5,444 nucleotides of DNA from positions 1-5,444 of the forward strand of contig NATN01000211.1 of the NCBI GenBank assembly GCA_002085355.1, written 5' to 3'. The notes below the pieces were generated by a model. That model saw nothing but the letters and a program-made list of their open reading frames with translations. It made no database searches and was not told the origin of the DNA. The position numbers were made by a program, and so were the translations under genes. The stretch's first letter is position 1. Every line of letters begins with the position of its first letter. Below are positions 1 to 5,396 of this stretch, in pieces. Source of the stretch: Candidatus Zhuqueibacterota bacterium 4484_87. Lineage in GTDB: Bacteria > Zhuqueibacterota > Zhuqueibacteria > Thermofontimicrobiales > Thermofontimicrobiaceae.

Positions 1-664
1 ATAAAAACTGAATTTTTTTACTCGACGCCGGCAACTTGAAACTTCGTTTGTAGCTCAGCCGCGCCGTGATGAGCGGAAAATTTTTATCAGAGAAAGATTT
101 GTTAGCGCCGCTGCCGGCTTGTAGCGCAAGCTCATACTGAAAAGACGATGTTAATTTTCCGAAAAACTGAGCGCCGTAATCGCGCACAAATGACTCACCC
201 AGGGCTCCATTGGGAATGAGACGATTCATTGCCTGACTGCGCTCCGCATTTGGTAGTCGATAATCCGGCTGAAATCTCTCCCAGCCGAAAGGCGGTTTGA
301 ATTGCCCAATTTTCAAATTCAAAAATTTGGCGATGTAAAATTTCAAATAAGCATGTTGCAAAAAAATGTCTGCATCTGTTGCGCTGTAATTATTTTTTTT
401 GTAAATCACCTGCGCACACAAAGATGTTTTTTGATTTATTTGCCAATTCGCCGCCAACTTGAAACGCCGCAGGCTCCAGTGATCCTCGCTTATTTTGTTT
501 TTTGCGTCATTTTCAATAAAACTGTAACGAAGATGAAAGTAGCTTTTGCACTTAAATTTCCCAGGCAAAAATGATGACGGCTTCGCCGCAACCGGAAAAA
601 CATTAGCGAATGTAACAACAAATAACAGTACCAAACCCCGCACAGAAATATCCTTTCCGTTCAC
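1..664 (-). CDS. OprO/OprP-type outer-membrane porin, N-terminal part (runs off left edge)
   Basis: The minus strand is open from GTG at 664 to the window edge (221 codons, no stop), so the C-terminal part is missing. The start is set by GAGAGG at 671-676, six bases upstream. The frame begins at the stop codon of the stress-protein gene, and only 21 bp separate the two genes. Residues 1-27 look like a signal peptide: Lys4 and Arg9, a hydrophobic stretch LVLLFVVTFANVF, then VAA before Lys28, a plausible signal peptidase I site. The mature part resembles the N-terminal half of the phosphate-selective porin O/P family. It shows alternating aromatic and polar strand-like segments, the motif LKIGQFKPPFGWERFQ (about 117-132), an ERS segment near 141, RDYGAQFFGKL (about 161-171) and a later ITARLSY strand. 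Family members are trimeric 16-stranded barrels, some selective for anions such as phosphate or polyphosphate. Here the role is inferred to be uptake or leakage of an anion across the outer membrane. The true substrate cannot be told from this part. Confidence 0.82.
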   Translation of the reverse strand, partial: MNGKDISVRGLVLLFVVTFANVFPVAAKPSSFLPGKFKCKSYFHLRYSFIENDAKNKISEDHWSLRRFKLAANWQINQKTSLCAQVIYKKNNYSATDADIFLQHAYLKFYIAKFLNLKIGQFKPPFGWERFQPDYRLPNAERSQAMNRLIPNGALGESFVRDYGAQFFGKLTSSFQYELALQAGSGANKSFSDKNFPLITARLSYKRSFKLPASSKKIQFL

Positions 665-670
665 AGAATT

Positions 671-676
671 CCTCTC
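671..676 (-). promoter_or_regulatory. Ribosome binding site of the porin gene
   Basis: GAGAGG is followed by a six-base spacer (AATTCT) and the GTG at 664. It lies in the 21-bp gap after the stress-protein stop codon. It fixes a non-ATG start and supports co-transcription with the gene before it. Confidence 0.75.
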
Positions 677-685
677 AATTTTTAT

Positions 686-1123
686 TTAGCGAACTAACAG
701 AATTGGCCGTTTACATTTTCGAACAACTTTTTCAGCCGTGCTTCCCAGCAATAGTTTCTCCGCTGTGCTGTGGCCGCGATGGCCGATCACAATCAGCGAA
801 GCATCTACTTCATCGGCGACGGTGAGTATTTCTGCGAATGGTTCCCCTAAACGGGCAATTGTTTTTGTCCTTATGCCCGCTTGTTGAAATATTCGAGCCA
901 TCTCGTTCAATTTTTTCTCTGCTGTTTCAGTGCACTCTTTGATGAGCATTTCCTCATCGAGCGCGCTGTCGGACATAATGCTGCCATAAACAACGACACG
1001 CTTGTCCATCACATGCAGCAAAACGACCTCTTCCACACCGCAATTTTGCATGCGCAGAATGTAATCAATGCATTGCTTTGAATGCGCTGAGAAATCCGTC
1101 GGATAGAGAATTTTCTTAAACAT
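686..1123 (-). CDS. Universal stress protein, UspA family, single domain
   Basis: This 145-residue cytosolic protein is one complete Usp domain, the usual length for a single-domain member. It opens with FKKILYPTDFS, the first beta strand with the conserved Asp10 that contacts adenine in ATP-binding members. A second strand follows (EEVVLLHV, about 31-38), and the signature G-2x-G-9x-G-S falls at Gly114, Gly117, Gly127 and Ser128 (IGHRGHS through GSTAEKVV). The end, KRPILLVR, is also typical. With the glycine loop intact, it probably belongs to the ATP-binding class. The frame can be read from a TTG at 1138, but GAGG at 1130-1133 stands six bases before the ATG at 1123, so I take the latter. 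It sits between the TSUP permease and the porin, and its co-expression suggests a stress component of the same response. The exact role of such proteins is generally unknown. Confidence 0.93.
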   Translation of the reverse strand: MFKKILYPTDFSAHSKQCIDYILRMQNCGVEEVVLLHVMDKRVVVYGSIMSDSALDEEMLIKECTETAEKKLNEMARIFQQAGIRTKTIARLGEPFAEILTVADEVDASLIVIGHRGHSTAEKLLLGSTAEKVVRKCKRPILLVR

Positions 1124-1129
1124 GGCTTG

Positions 1130-1133
1130 CCTC
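1130..1133 (-). promoter_or_regulatory. Ribosome binding site deciding the usp start
   Basis: GAGG with spacer CAAGCC precedes the ATG at 1123. The ATG (1135) and TTG (1138) further upstream overlap or precede this sequence and lack a comparable site, so the five-residue N-terminal extension is probably not translated. Confidence 0.65.
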
Positions 1134-1190
1134 ATCAATTTTTCAAATTATCGACAGAGAACTAAATTAGCGCGTCCGTCAAATCCAATT

Positions 1191-1206
1191 AAAATAAATT
1201 TATTTT
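1191..1206. repeat. Perfect 16-bp A/T palindrome at the end of the TSUP gene
   Basis: AAAATAAATTTATTTT is its own reverse complement and overlaps the last base of the TSUP stop codon (1206-1208). It contains only A and T, so a hairpin would be weak and no T-run follows at the right place for a standard terminator. It may be a protein site, an mRNA processing point or chance in an A/T-rich gap. Confidence 0.45.
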
Positions 1207-1955
1207 CAACCGATCAATCCCCAGATCATTTTCACCGCAATGGCGTAAAGCACAATTCCGATAATCAGTTTCACCTGCCTGCTTTTCAGTTTTGCCTGCA
1301 TTAAATGGGCGCCTAGAATTGCTCCGCCAATTGAACCGATCGTAGCGAAAAGCAGCAATTGCCAATTGATATGCCCCAGCGACGCGTGACCTAAAAATCC
1401 GGCAAAAGATGAAAAAATAACAATGAAAGCCGTTGTTCCGCTCGCTTTTTTAGCATTAAAGCCGAGCCAGACCAGCACCGGCACGATAAAATTTCCGCCG
1501 CCGACGCCGAGCAGTCCACCTAAATATCCGGCGACCACACCAACGCCCATACCGTAGCCTAATTCCTGTTTTGCAGTTCGGGGTTTTTCCCGTTCTTTGG
1601 CCCGGTAAAAAATCATCATGGAACCGGCAAAAATCAAAAAGCCGATGAACAACCAGAGTAGAACTTCTCTGTTCACGAACTGGCTGCAATAGGCTCCCAG
1701 CGGGGAAAAAATAACGGCAATTATGATGATTGGGATTGCCGTTTTGAAGACAACTAACTTATATTTGACATAGGTTCGCGACGCGAAAATCATGCTGATT
1801 GAATTGAGCAGCAGCGCTACGGCCATGGCCTCGCGCAGCGGAATTCCCAGCCAATAAAAAGCCGGGATGAGAATAAATGCAGCTCCCACACCGGCGATAG
1901 TGAGCACCGTTGTAAAAATAAAAACAATGAGCGCAGCAATCAAAAATGTCACCAT
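1206..1955 (-). CDS. TauE/SafE (TSUP) family membrane permease
   Basis: This is a 249-residue inner-membrane protein built from two similar halves, the normal size and layout for the sulfite exporter TauE/SafE family. The first half carries TIAGVGAAFILIPAFYWLG (about 19-37), then REAMAVALLLNS. The second carries GGLLGVGGGNFIVPVLVWLG (about 146-165), then KKASGTTAFIV. These are the paired glycine-rich repeats of the family. Roughly eight hydrophobic helices can be seen, with a charged loop (RAKEREKPRTAKQE, about 118-131) between the halves. Known members move sulfite, sulfoacetate, taurine-related compounds or other small anions. The substrate here is not determined. The frame allows GTG at 1958, but AAGGA at 1963-1967 is better spaced to the ATG at 1955. 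It lies 114 bp after the FmdE-family gene and 82 bp before usp. Being downstream of an ArsR-type repressor recalls the bigR-type operons, where a TSUP protein removes sulfite, but the dioxygenase of those operons is absent. Confidence 0.92.
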   Translation of the reverse strand: MVTFLIAALIVFIFTTVLTIAGVGAAFILIPAFYWLGIPLREAMAVALLLNSISMIFASRTYVKYKLVVFKTAIPIIIIAVIFSPLGAYCSQFVNREVLLWLFIGFLIFAGSMMIFYRAKEREKPRTAKQELGYGMGVGVVAGYLGGLLGVGGGNFIVPVLVWLGFNAKKASGTTAFIVIFSSFAGFLGHASLGHINWQLLLFATIGSIGGAILGAHLMQAKLKSRQVKLIIGIVLYAIAVKMIWGLIG

Positions 1956-1984
1956 CACAAATTCCTTTCCTCATTTAAAATAGA

Positions 1985-2055
1985 ACAGGATTGGCAAAAC
2001 TTGTGCTCTCAAAAATCTTCTCATAATTCATCATGTCGTGTGTCGCCAATCCTGT
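1985..2055. repeat. 11-bp inverted repeat with 49-bp spacer between fmdE-like gene and TSUP gene
   Basis: ACAGGATTGGC at 1985-1995 and GCCAATCCTGT at 2045-2055 are exact reverse complements. They occupy most of the 114-bp gap between the FmdE-family and TSUP genes. In the transcript they could pair into an 11-bp stem with a 49-nt loop. The loop is too long and no T-run follows, so this is not an ordinary terminator. It could tune expression of the downstream genes, or be a small dispersed repeat. Confidence 0.6.
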
Positions 2056-2069
2056 CCACGCTCAATTTA

Positions 2070-2663
2070 TCATAATTTTTCAAAACACGGAATGCACACC
2101 GGTTTTCCGTTCACCAACCTTGTTGTGTTCTCAAATACAATTTCATTGCAGATATCGCACTCGTGCCAGGCAAAAGTTCCTTTTGGCGGTTTGACATCCG
2201 CTTCATGAATCTCGCCAACGATGAACAAATCCTCTTCTTTAGCTTTGAGGATATTTTCCAGCAGCGGTTCCAATACTTCCGATGGAATGTCTTTGGGTTC
2301 CACTTTCTGCCGGCGTAATTCCACAAATTTCGACGCCAGACCTTTTTTCTGAAAATGTGGATGCATGACGACACGCACGGCTCTGTTCGTCTTTAAGTCA
2401 ACCAAGGTAATGGCATTCTTGCCGTAATTTCTCTTCTCCGCATTGCCTTTGCCGTAAGTGCAGCCGGTTGCTGCCATAACGCCGTCTAAAAAACAGGCAG
2501 TCGCATGGGCAGGACCATTTTCGCAAACAAGATAGAGCTCTTTGTTGCTTGCCCTTTTCACACCCAACTTCTCCATCGCAGCTAATCCGGCGCGATAGCC
2601 GATGGGCATCGCCGGGCAGCGATGACCATGAAACTCAAACACCCAATCAGGAATTTGTACCAT
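2070..2663 (-). CDS. FmdE-family protein with C-terminal zinc ribbon
   Basis: This 197-residue protein combines an FmdE domain (formylmethanofuran dehydrogenase subunit E family) with a C-terminal zinc-binding tail. The hallmark FHGHRCPAMPIGYRAG spans residues 11-26, with His12, His14 and Cys16 as likely metal ligands. It is followed by Cys46, Cys56-x-LDG and TGCTYGKGN (65-73), all typical of the family. Residues 166-193 contain Cys169-x2-Cys172 and Cys190-x2-Cys193, a four-cysteine zinc ribbon (WHECDICNE, PVCIPCF). The name comes from methanogens, but bacterial members occur widely without the methanofuran pathway, and their function is unknown. No other pathway gene is present here. No signal peptide or membrane segment is visible, so it is probably cytosolic. 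AGGAG at 2670-2674 is six bases before the ATG. It begins 47 bp after arsR and is probably co-transcribed. Its many Cys and His residues suit metal or metalloid binding, which is inference. Confidence 0.88.
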   Translation of the reverse strand: MVQIPDWVFEFHGHRCPAMPIGYRAGLAAMEKLGVKRASNKELYLVCENGPAHATACFLDGVMAATGCTYGKGNAEKRNYGKNAITLVDLKTNRAVRVVMHPHFQKKGLASKFVELRRQKVEPKDIPSEVLEPLLENILKAKEEDLFIVGEIHEADVKPPKGTFAWHECDICNEIVFENTTRLVNGKPVCIPCFEKL

Positions 2664-2710
2664 ATTTCACTCCTTGTTTTCTTGTTAAATATTACCGTTA
2701 AATGACAATT

Positions 2711-3109
2711 TTATTTCTGTTGCCGCTTTTGGTATTCATTTTCCAATTGCTCATTCAAAGCCACGCCAACCACACAGACGCCATTCTCTCGCAAAAACAA
2801 CCGTTTCTTTAGTCGCTGCAAGTCTTCTAGATATTTGCTTGCGAGATGAACTTTTAGCACCTTAAAAAATGATTTCAAAAATTCATCATTTTCATTGAGT
2901 TGATTGTACACCCAGGTCCCCTGCCTACCCGAATTGAGTACCCCAGCGTTGCGCAAAATCCCCAGCGCTTTGGAAACCGTGTATTGCGGCGATTGCAGGG
3001 AATCGACCATTTCGCAGACGCAGAGCCGCTCGCCGGATTGGACGAATAAATTGACAATTCGTAATCGTGTCTCATCGCCTAATGCTTTGAAAACTGAAAC
3101 ATATTCCAT
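2711..3109 (-). CDS. ArsR/SmtB-family metal- or metalloid-responsive repressor
   Basis: This 132-residue winged-helix DNA-binding protein has the family opening VFKALGDETRLRIVNLF (about 6-22). The recognition region is SPQYTVSKALGILRNAGVL (40-58), and the wing is GRQGTWVYNQL (61-71). Cys30 and Cys32 form a C-V-C pair in ERLCVCEM, the position of the alpha3 site where arsenic-type ArsR proteins bind As(III)/Sb(III). The third cysteine of the classic ELCVCDLC form is missing, though two suffice in some homologues. A further Cys112 lies in the basic C-terminal extension. The frame can be read back to an ATG at 3145, but that would put the palindromic operator inside the coding sequence. The ATG at 3109 has AAGGA at 3117-3121 with a seven-base spacer and gives the normal family length. 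It probably represses itself and the genes to its left through the operator just upstream, and releases on ligand binding. The inducer could be As(III), Sb(III), another thiophilic metal or a reactive sulfur species. Confidence 0.93.
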   Translation of the reverse strand: MEYVSVFKALGDETRLRIVNLFVQSGERLCVCEMVDSLQSPQYTVSKALGILRNAGVLNSGRQGTWVYNQLNENDEFLKSFFKVLKVHLASKYLEDLQRLKKRLFLRENGVCVVGVALNEQLENEYQKRQQK

Positions 3110-3116
3110 GGTTTTG

Positions 3117-3121
3117 TCCTT
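3117..3121 (-). promoter_or_regulatory. Ribosome binding site deciding the arsR start
   Basis: AAGGA with spacer CAAAACC precedes the ATG at 3109. It selects this start over the ATG at 3145 and leaves the 3125-3142 palindrome outside the coding region. Confidence 0.7.
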
Positions 3122-3124
3122 ATT

Positions 3125-3142
3125 CAAATATGCCCATATTTG
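3125..3142. promoter_or_regulatory. Perfect palindromic operator upstream of arsR
   Basis: CAAATATGCCCATATTTG has two exact 8-bp arms around a 2-bp centre. With one mismatch the symmetry extends to 3122-3145 (arms of 11 bp around 2). Size, A/T-rich character and position (15 bp upstream of the arsR ATG) match operators of ArsR/SmtB-family repressors, so autoregulation is likely. A weak candidate promoter overlaps it: TTGTTG at 3164-3169 and TATGCA at 3141-3146 on the minus strand, 17 bp apart. Only three of six bases of that -10 fit the consensus. Confidence 0.75.
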
Positions 3143-3327
3143 CATACAAGTTAATATTTTCTACAACAAAAATCAAGTGTTTTTTCATCTCAAAAGAGAA
3201 ATTAGACATTTTTTTTTGAAAACCTTTGTAGAAATCGCCTTTTGGGGATTATTCAGTAGCTTGATTGCTGATGAAAATATTATTTGTCGGAGCTCTCTTG
3301 CGTTACTCTTCCTCAAATTCTGTGGGA

Positions 3328-3358
3328 AAACAGAAAAAGAAAATTGATTGTCAATCAA
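3328..3358 (-). terminator. Possible weak terminator after the ChrA-type gene
   Basis: Just past the transporter stop codon the minus strand has the palindrome TTGATTGACAATCAA (3344-3358). It is followed at once by a T-rich run, TTTTCTTTTT (3334-3343). A stem of six A/T-rich pairs with a three-base loop would be possible, but it has little G/C, so termination would be inefficient. The palindrome could instead be a protein-binding site. Confidence 0.35.
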
Positions 3359-3368
3359 GCAAAGCACC

Positions 3369-4604
3369 TCACGCCAGAGAAACGCCGGAAAAATAGAACC
3401 CGAGCGCAACCAAGATTCCTATTAAAAAAATCCATAACAAATTGATTCTAAAATAACGCACTAACAGGAATGCCCCCACAGCCCAGATGTATGTCGCCGG
3501 AGAAATCAGGCTCACTTTGCCCAGGCTTAAGACAACCCAGAATAACATGCCTGTGAACGCGTTCATGACGCCTTTGATGGCAAATTGGATCCAGCGATTT
3601 TGTTTGATTTTATTGTAAATTTCAGTGACGATCAAAGTATAAAAAAAAGACGGGAAGAACATGCCAAAAGTAGCAATTATGCTTCCCCAAAAACCGGCGA
3701 CCTTGTAGCCGATGAAGGTTGCCGTTATTAAAAAAGGACCTGGGGTGATCTGTCCAAAAGCAATACCGTCGGCGAATTGCTTCATCGTCAGCCAATGGTG
3801 GGAAATAACGGCTTCTTGTTGCAGAAGAGGCATAATGGTGAAACCGCTGCCAAACGCTACCGCTCCCACTTTAAACATCGAGAACAAAAGCTGCCCTAAA
3901 ATGTCATGACTAACAAAACCAACCACAAAAAATCCGACAAAAACAATACCGGTGACCAGAATACCTATTATTCGATGGGAAAATTTTCCGGGGATGACTG
4001 TTGTTTCGTTTCCATTGTTCATCGGAGTTTCTATCTGCTTATTTTTTGCAGTTAACCGAAAAACAAGTTCTATCAAAACAGCAAATACAATCACGAGTAG
4101 CGCATTCACTTTGTACAATAAAAGCAAAAAGGCGGCACCCGCTATTACGGCGTTTTTTGCTTCAGTCACATAGCGTTTAGCAAAATCCAGAAATACATGA
4201 ATCACGACTCCTACCACCATTGCTTCCAGCGCCAGAAATAGCGGATGTACCCAGGAAACGGATCCATAAGTGAAATATAACCAGGATAAAAATAAAATGA
4301 GTAAATACGAAGGAAAAATAAACAAAAAACTGGCCAGCGCCGCACCTCCGAATCCTTTTAACCGATAGGAGCAATAAGTCGCCAAATTGTACATGATTGG
4401 ACCCGGATAAAACTGCACCATGGCAATTCCTTCATCCACTTCTTCACGCGAGAGCCACTTTTTCCCGATAATCAATGCTTTCAATTGCTGCAGGATTGCC
4501 ATGCCGTAAGCAGTTAAACCGATTTTGAAAAATGCCCAGCCGAATTTTGGCATAGACGGTAATTGCTGATTAGAATTTTCATGTTTGCTTTTTTCATTTG
4601 GCAC
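3369..4604 (-). CDS. ChrA-type (CHR superfamily) anion transporter, two-domain
   Basis: This 411-residue inner-membrane protein has two CHR domains, about the usual length of long-chain ChrA transporters. The N-terminal domain (about 20-195) has FFKIGLTAYGM (25-35), W50, Q64 and YPGP (66-69), then GFGGAALASFLFIFPS. The C-terminal domain (about 240-411) has MFKVGAVAFGSGFTIMPLLQ, DGIAFGQITPGP (TPGP at 287-290) and a matching GFWGSIIATFGMFFPS. A hydrophilic linker (about 185-210, TAKNKQIETPMNNGNE) joins them. Characterised members export chromate by proton exchange, and others are of unknown substrate. The N-terminal half lacks the GGP motif usual after the first helix (here AYGM), so the chromate assignment should be held loosely. 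Translation starts at GTG (4604), with GAGG at 4614-4617 nine bases upstream. Neighbours are the DGC-family gene 282 bp upstream and arsR 259 bp downstream, both on the same strand. Whether it belongs to either transcription unit is unclear. Confidence 0.9.
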   Translation of the reverse strand: MPNEKSKHENSNQQLPSMPKFGWAFFKIGLTAYGMAILQQLKALIIGKKWLSREEVDEGIAMVQFYPGPIMYNLATYCSYRLKGFGGAALASFLFIFPSYLLILFLSWLYFTYGSVSWVHPLFLALEAMVVGVVIHVFLDFAKRYVTEAKNAVIAGAAFLLLLYKVNALLVIVFAVLIELVFRLTAKNKQIETPMNNGNETTVIPGKFSHRIIGILVTGIVFVGFFVVGFVSHDILGQLLFSMFKVGAVAFGSGFTIMPLLQQEAVISHHWLTMKQFADGIAFGQITPGPFLITATFIGYKVAGFWGSIIATFGMFFPSFFYTLIVTEIYNKIKQNRWIQFAIKGVMNAFTGMLFWVVLSLGKVSLISPATYIWAVGAFLLVRYFRINLLWIFLIGILVALGFYFSGVSLA

Positions 4605-4886
4605 TGGTTTTTTCCTCGTTTTGTAGTTTTACTATTTACCTTTTGCAAAATTTGAAACATAGCTTCCGTTACGCGCGAAAATATGGTGATGCGAAATACC
4701 TCAGGGCTACTATTTCGGAAAAAAATCAATTAGTCAGATAAACCAAAGAGCCATAGTGATTACCCAGATTTTCATTCGCTTTCTTAATTATTTTCACAAT
4801 GGTTCATTGGCTCCATAGCAGAACTGCAATACTATTTGTGTCGATATTTTGTATCTTTCGATGCACTGCCGCTGAAAATCATTAAC
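4605..4886. other. Intergenic stretch without a supported gene
   Basis: No reading frame here has family-like content or a ribosome site apart from the one serving the transporter (GAGG at 4614-4617). A short hairpin, CAATG-AAC-CATTG on the minus strand near 4796-4808, is visible but has no terminator-like T-run. I found no convincing -35/-10 pair. The best match, close to the ribosome site, would start transcription inside it. Confidence 0.5.
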
Positions 4887-5314
4887 CTATGAAAGCCTTT
4901 TTTGTTCCGGCAGCTTCACAACATCCTGCTCAATTTTTGCTGCGATTCTCTCCACATCTTCTTCATCAAAATCAAGAGTAGGTTTTTTATCCACACCCTC
5001 TTTGGCAATGACGATTTCATAACTCGGTTCAATATTTAATTTCTGTAGAATCTTTGAAGCACATTCATTAGCACAACCGTTAATCACGATCAGCTTTCTG
5101 GCTTTTTGTGCGATGGCAACATGGGGTTTGGATTCAGCCGCTACCGCCGAAAGGCAACACATCCTCGCTTTTTCGATTTCTTTGGTCAATTTTACTGCGA
5201 CTTCATGCCCGACTTGACCAACTGACGCAGCACCGTCACACGCTAAAATAATATCCGCCCTTCCGCCTCTTTGCCACAGGAAGGAAGCAATTGCCAATTC
5301 TCCATTTTAGACAT
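4887..5314 (-). CDS. DGC-family putative zinc-binding protein, apparent one-base frameshift near the start
   Basis: The body matches the DGC domain family of putative zinc-binding proteins. Repaired numbering: ILACDGAASVGQ with Cys26, MCCLSAVAA with Cys53-Cys54, and INGCANECASKIL with Cys81 and Cys85 (NGC in place of the Asp-Gly-Cys that names the family). An acidic stretch follows near the end. No membrane segment is visible, so it is probably cytosolic. Function is unknown, and family members often lie near metal or permease genes. The body frame has no good start: upstream it offers only a TTG at 5297, two bases from a purine run, and it closes at a stop at 5307-5309. The other frame has an ideal start, GGAGG at 5322-5326 and ATG at 5314, and reads MSKMENWQLLPSCGKEAEG before a stop at 5243-5245. 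Adding one G to the GGG at 5258-5260 joins the two as EAEGADIILACDGAA, giving 142 residues. This may be a sequencing or assembly indel, or a real lesion. Confidence 0.82.
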
Positions 5315-5321
5315 CGTAAAA

Positions 5322-5326
5322 CCTCC
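5322..5326 (-). promoter_or_regulatory. Ribosome binding site of the DGC-family gene
   Basis: GGAGG with spacer TTTTACG precedes the ATG at 5314. It is the strongest ribosome site in the window, yet it serves the frame that stops after 23 codons. This is the main argument that the gene really starts here and is frameshifted. Confidence 0.75.
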
Positions 5327-5359
5327 ATTGTTTTAATTCATCAGGTTTATTGTTTTAAT
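5327..5359. repeat. 11-bp direct repeat with 22-bp period upstream of the DGC-family gene
   Basis: ATTGTTTTAAT occurs exactly at 5327-5337 and again at 5349-5359. The 22-bp period is about two helical turns, so a protein could meet both copies on the same face of the DNA. The pair lies immediately upstream of the ribosome site, where a regulator would act. The sequence is A/T-rich, so chance or slippage is possible. Confidence 0.45.
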
Positions 5360-5396
5360 CCGGCTAAAAAAACAAAATAATATGCATGAAACCAGT

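Noticed and set aside
302..574. Plus-strand reading frame of 90 codons
   Set aside because: It is antisense to the porin, has no ribosome site or family-like content, and the minus strand explains the region fully.
1975..2034. Minus-strand micro-ORF (19 codons from ATG ATG AAT, ending FANPVLF) inside the inverted-repeat region
   Set aside because: It has no ribosome site before the ATG and its sequence is constrained by the inverted repeat, so translation is not supported.
2904..3347. Plus-strand reading frame of 147 codons across the arsR 5' part and the following gap
   Set aside because: Its first part is antisense to the well-supported arsR gene and the rest is low-complexity A/T-rich sequence. 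No ribosome site or recognisable domain is seen.
3344..3358. FNR/CRP-type box (TTGAT-n-ATCAA)
   Set aside because: The two half-sites are five bases apart, not the four required by the consensus, and no start lies at a suitable distance.
4621..4660. Promoter for the ChrA-type gene (TTGCAA and TACAAA, 17 bp apart)
   Set aside because: Transcription would start within the ribosome binding site at 4614-4617, and the match to consensus is only four of six at each box.
4679..4685. Second ArsR operator half-site (AAATATG) upstream of the ChrA-type gene
   Set aside because: It has no symmetric partner. A seven-base A/T-rich match is expected by chance in a window of this size, and another occurs at the fmdE-like start codon.
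4514..4729. Minus-strand reading frame of 71 codons overlapping the transporter start
   Set aside because: It overlaps the start of the well-supported transporter in another frame, with no ribosome site and no domain-like composition.
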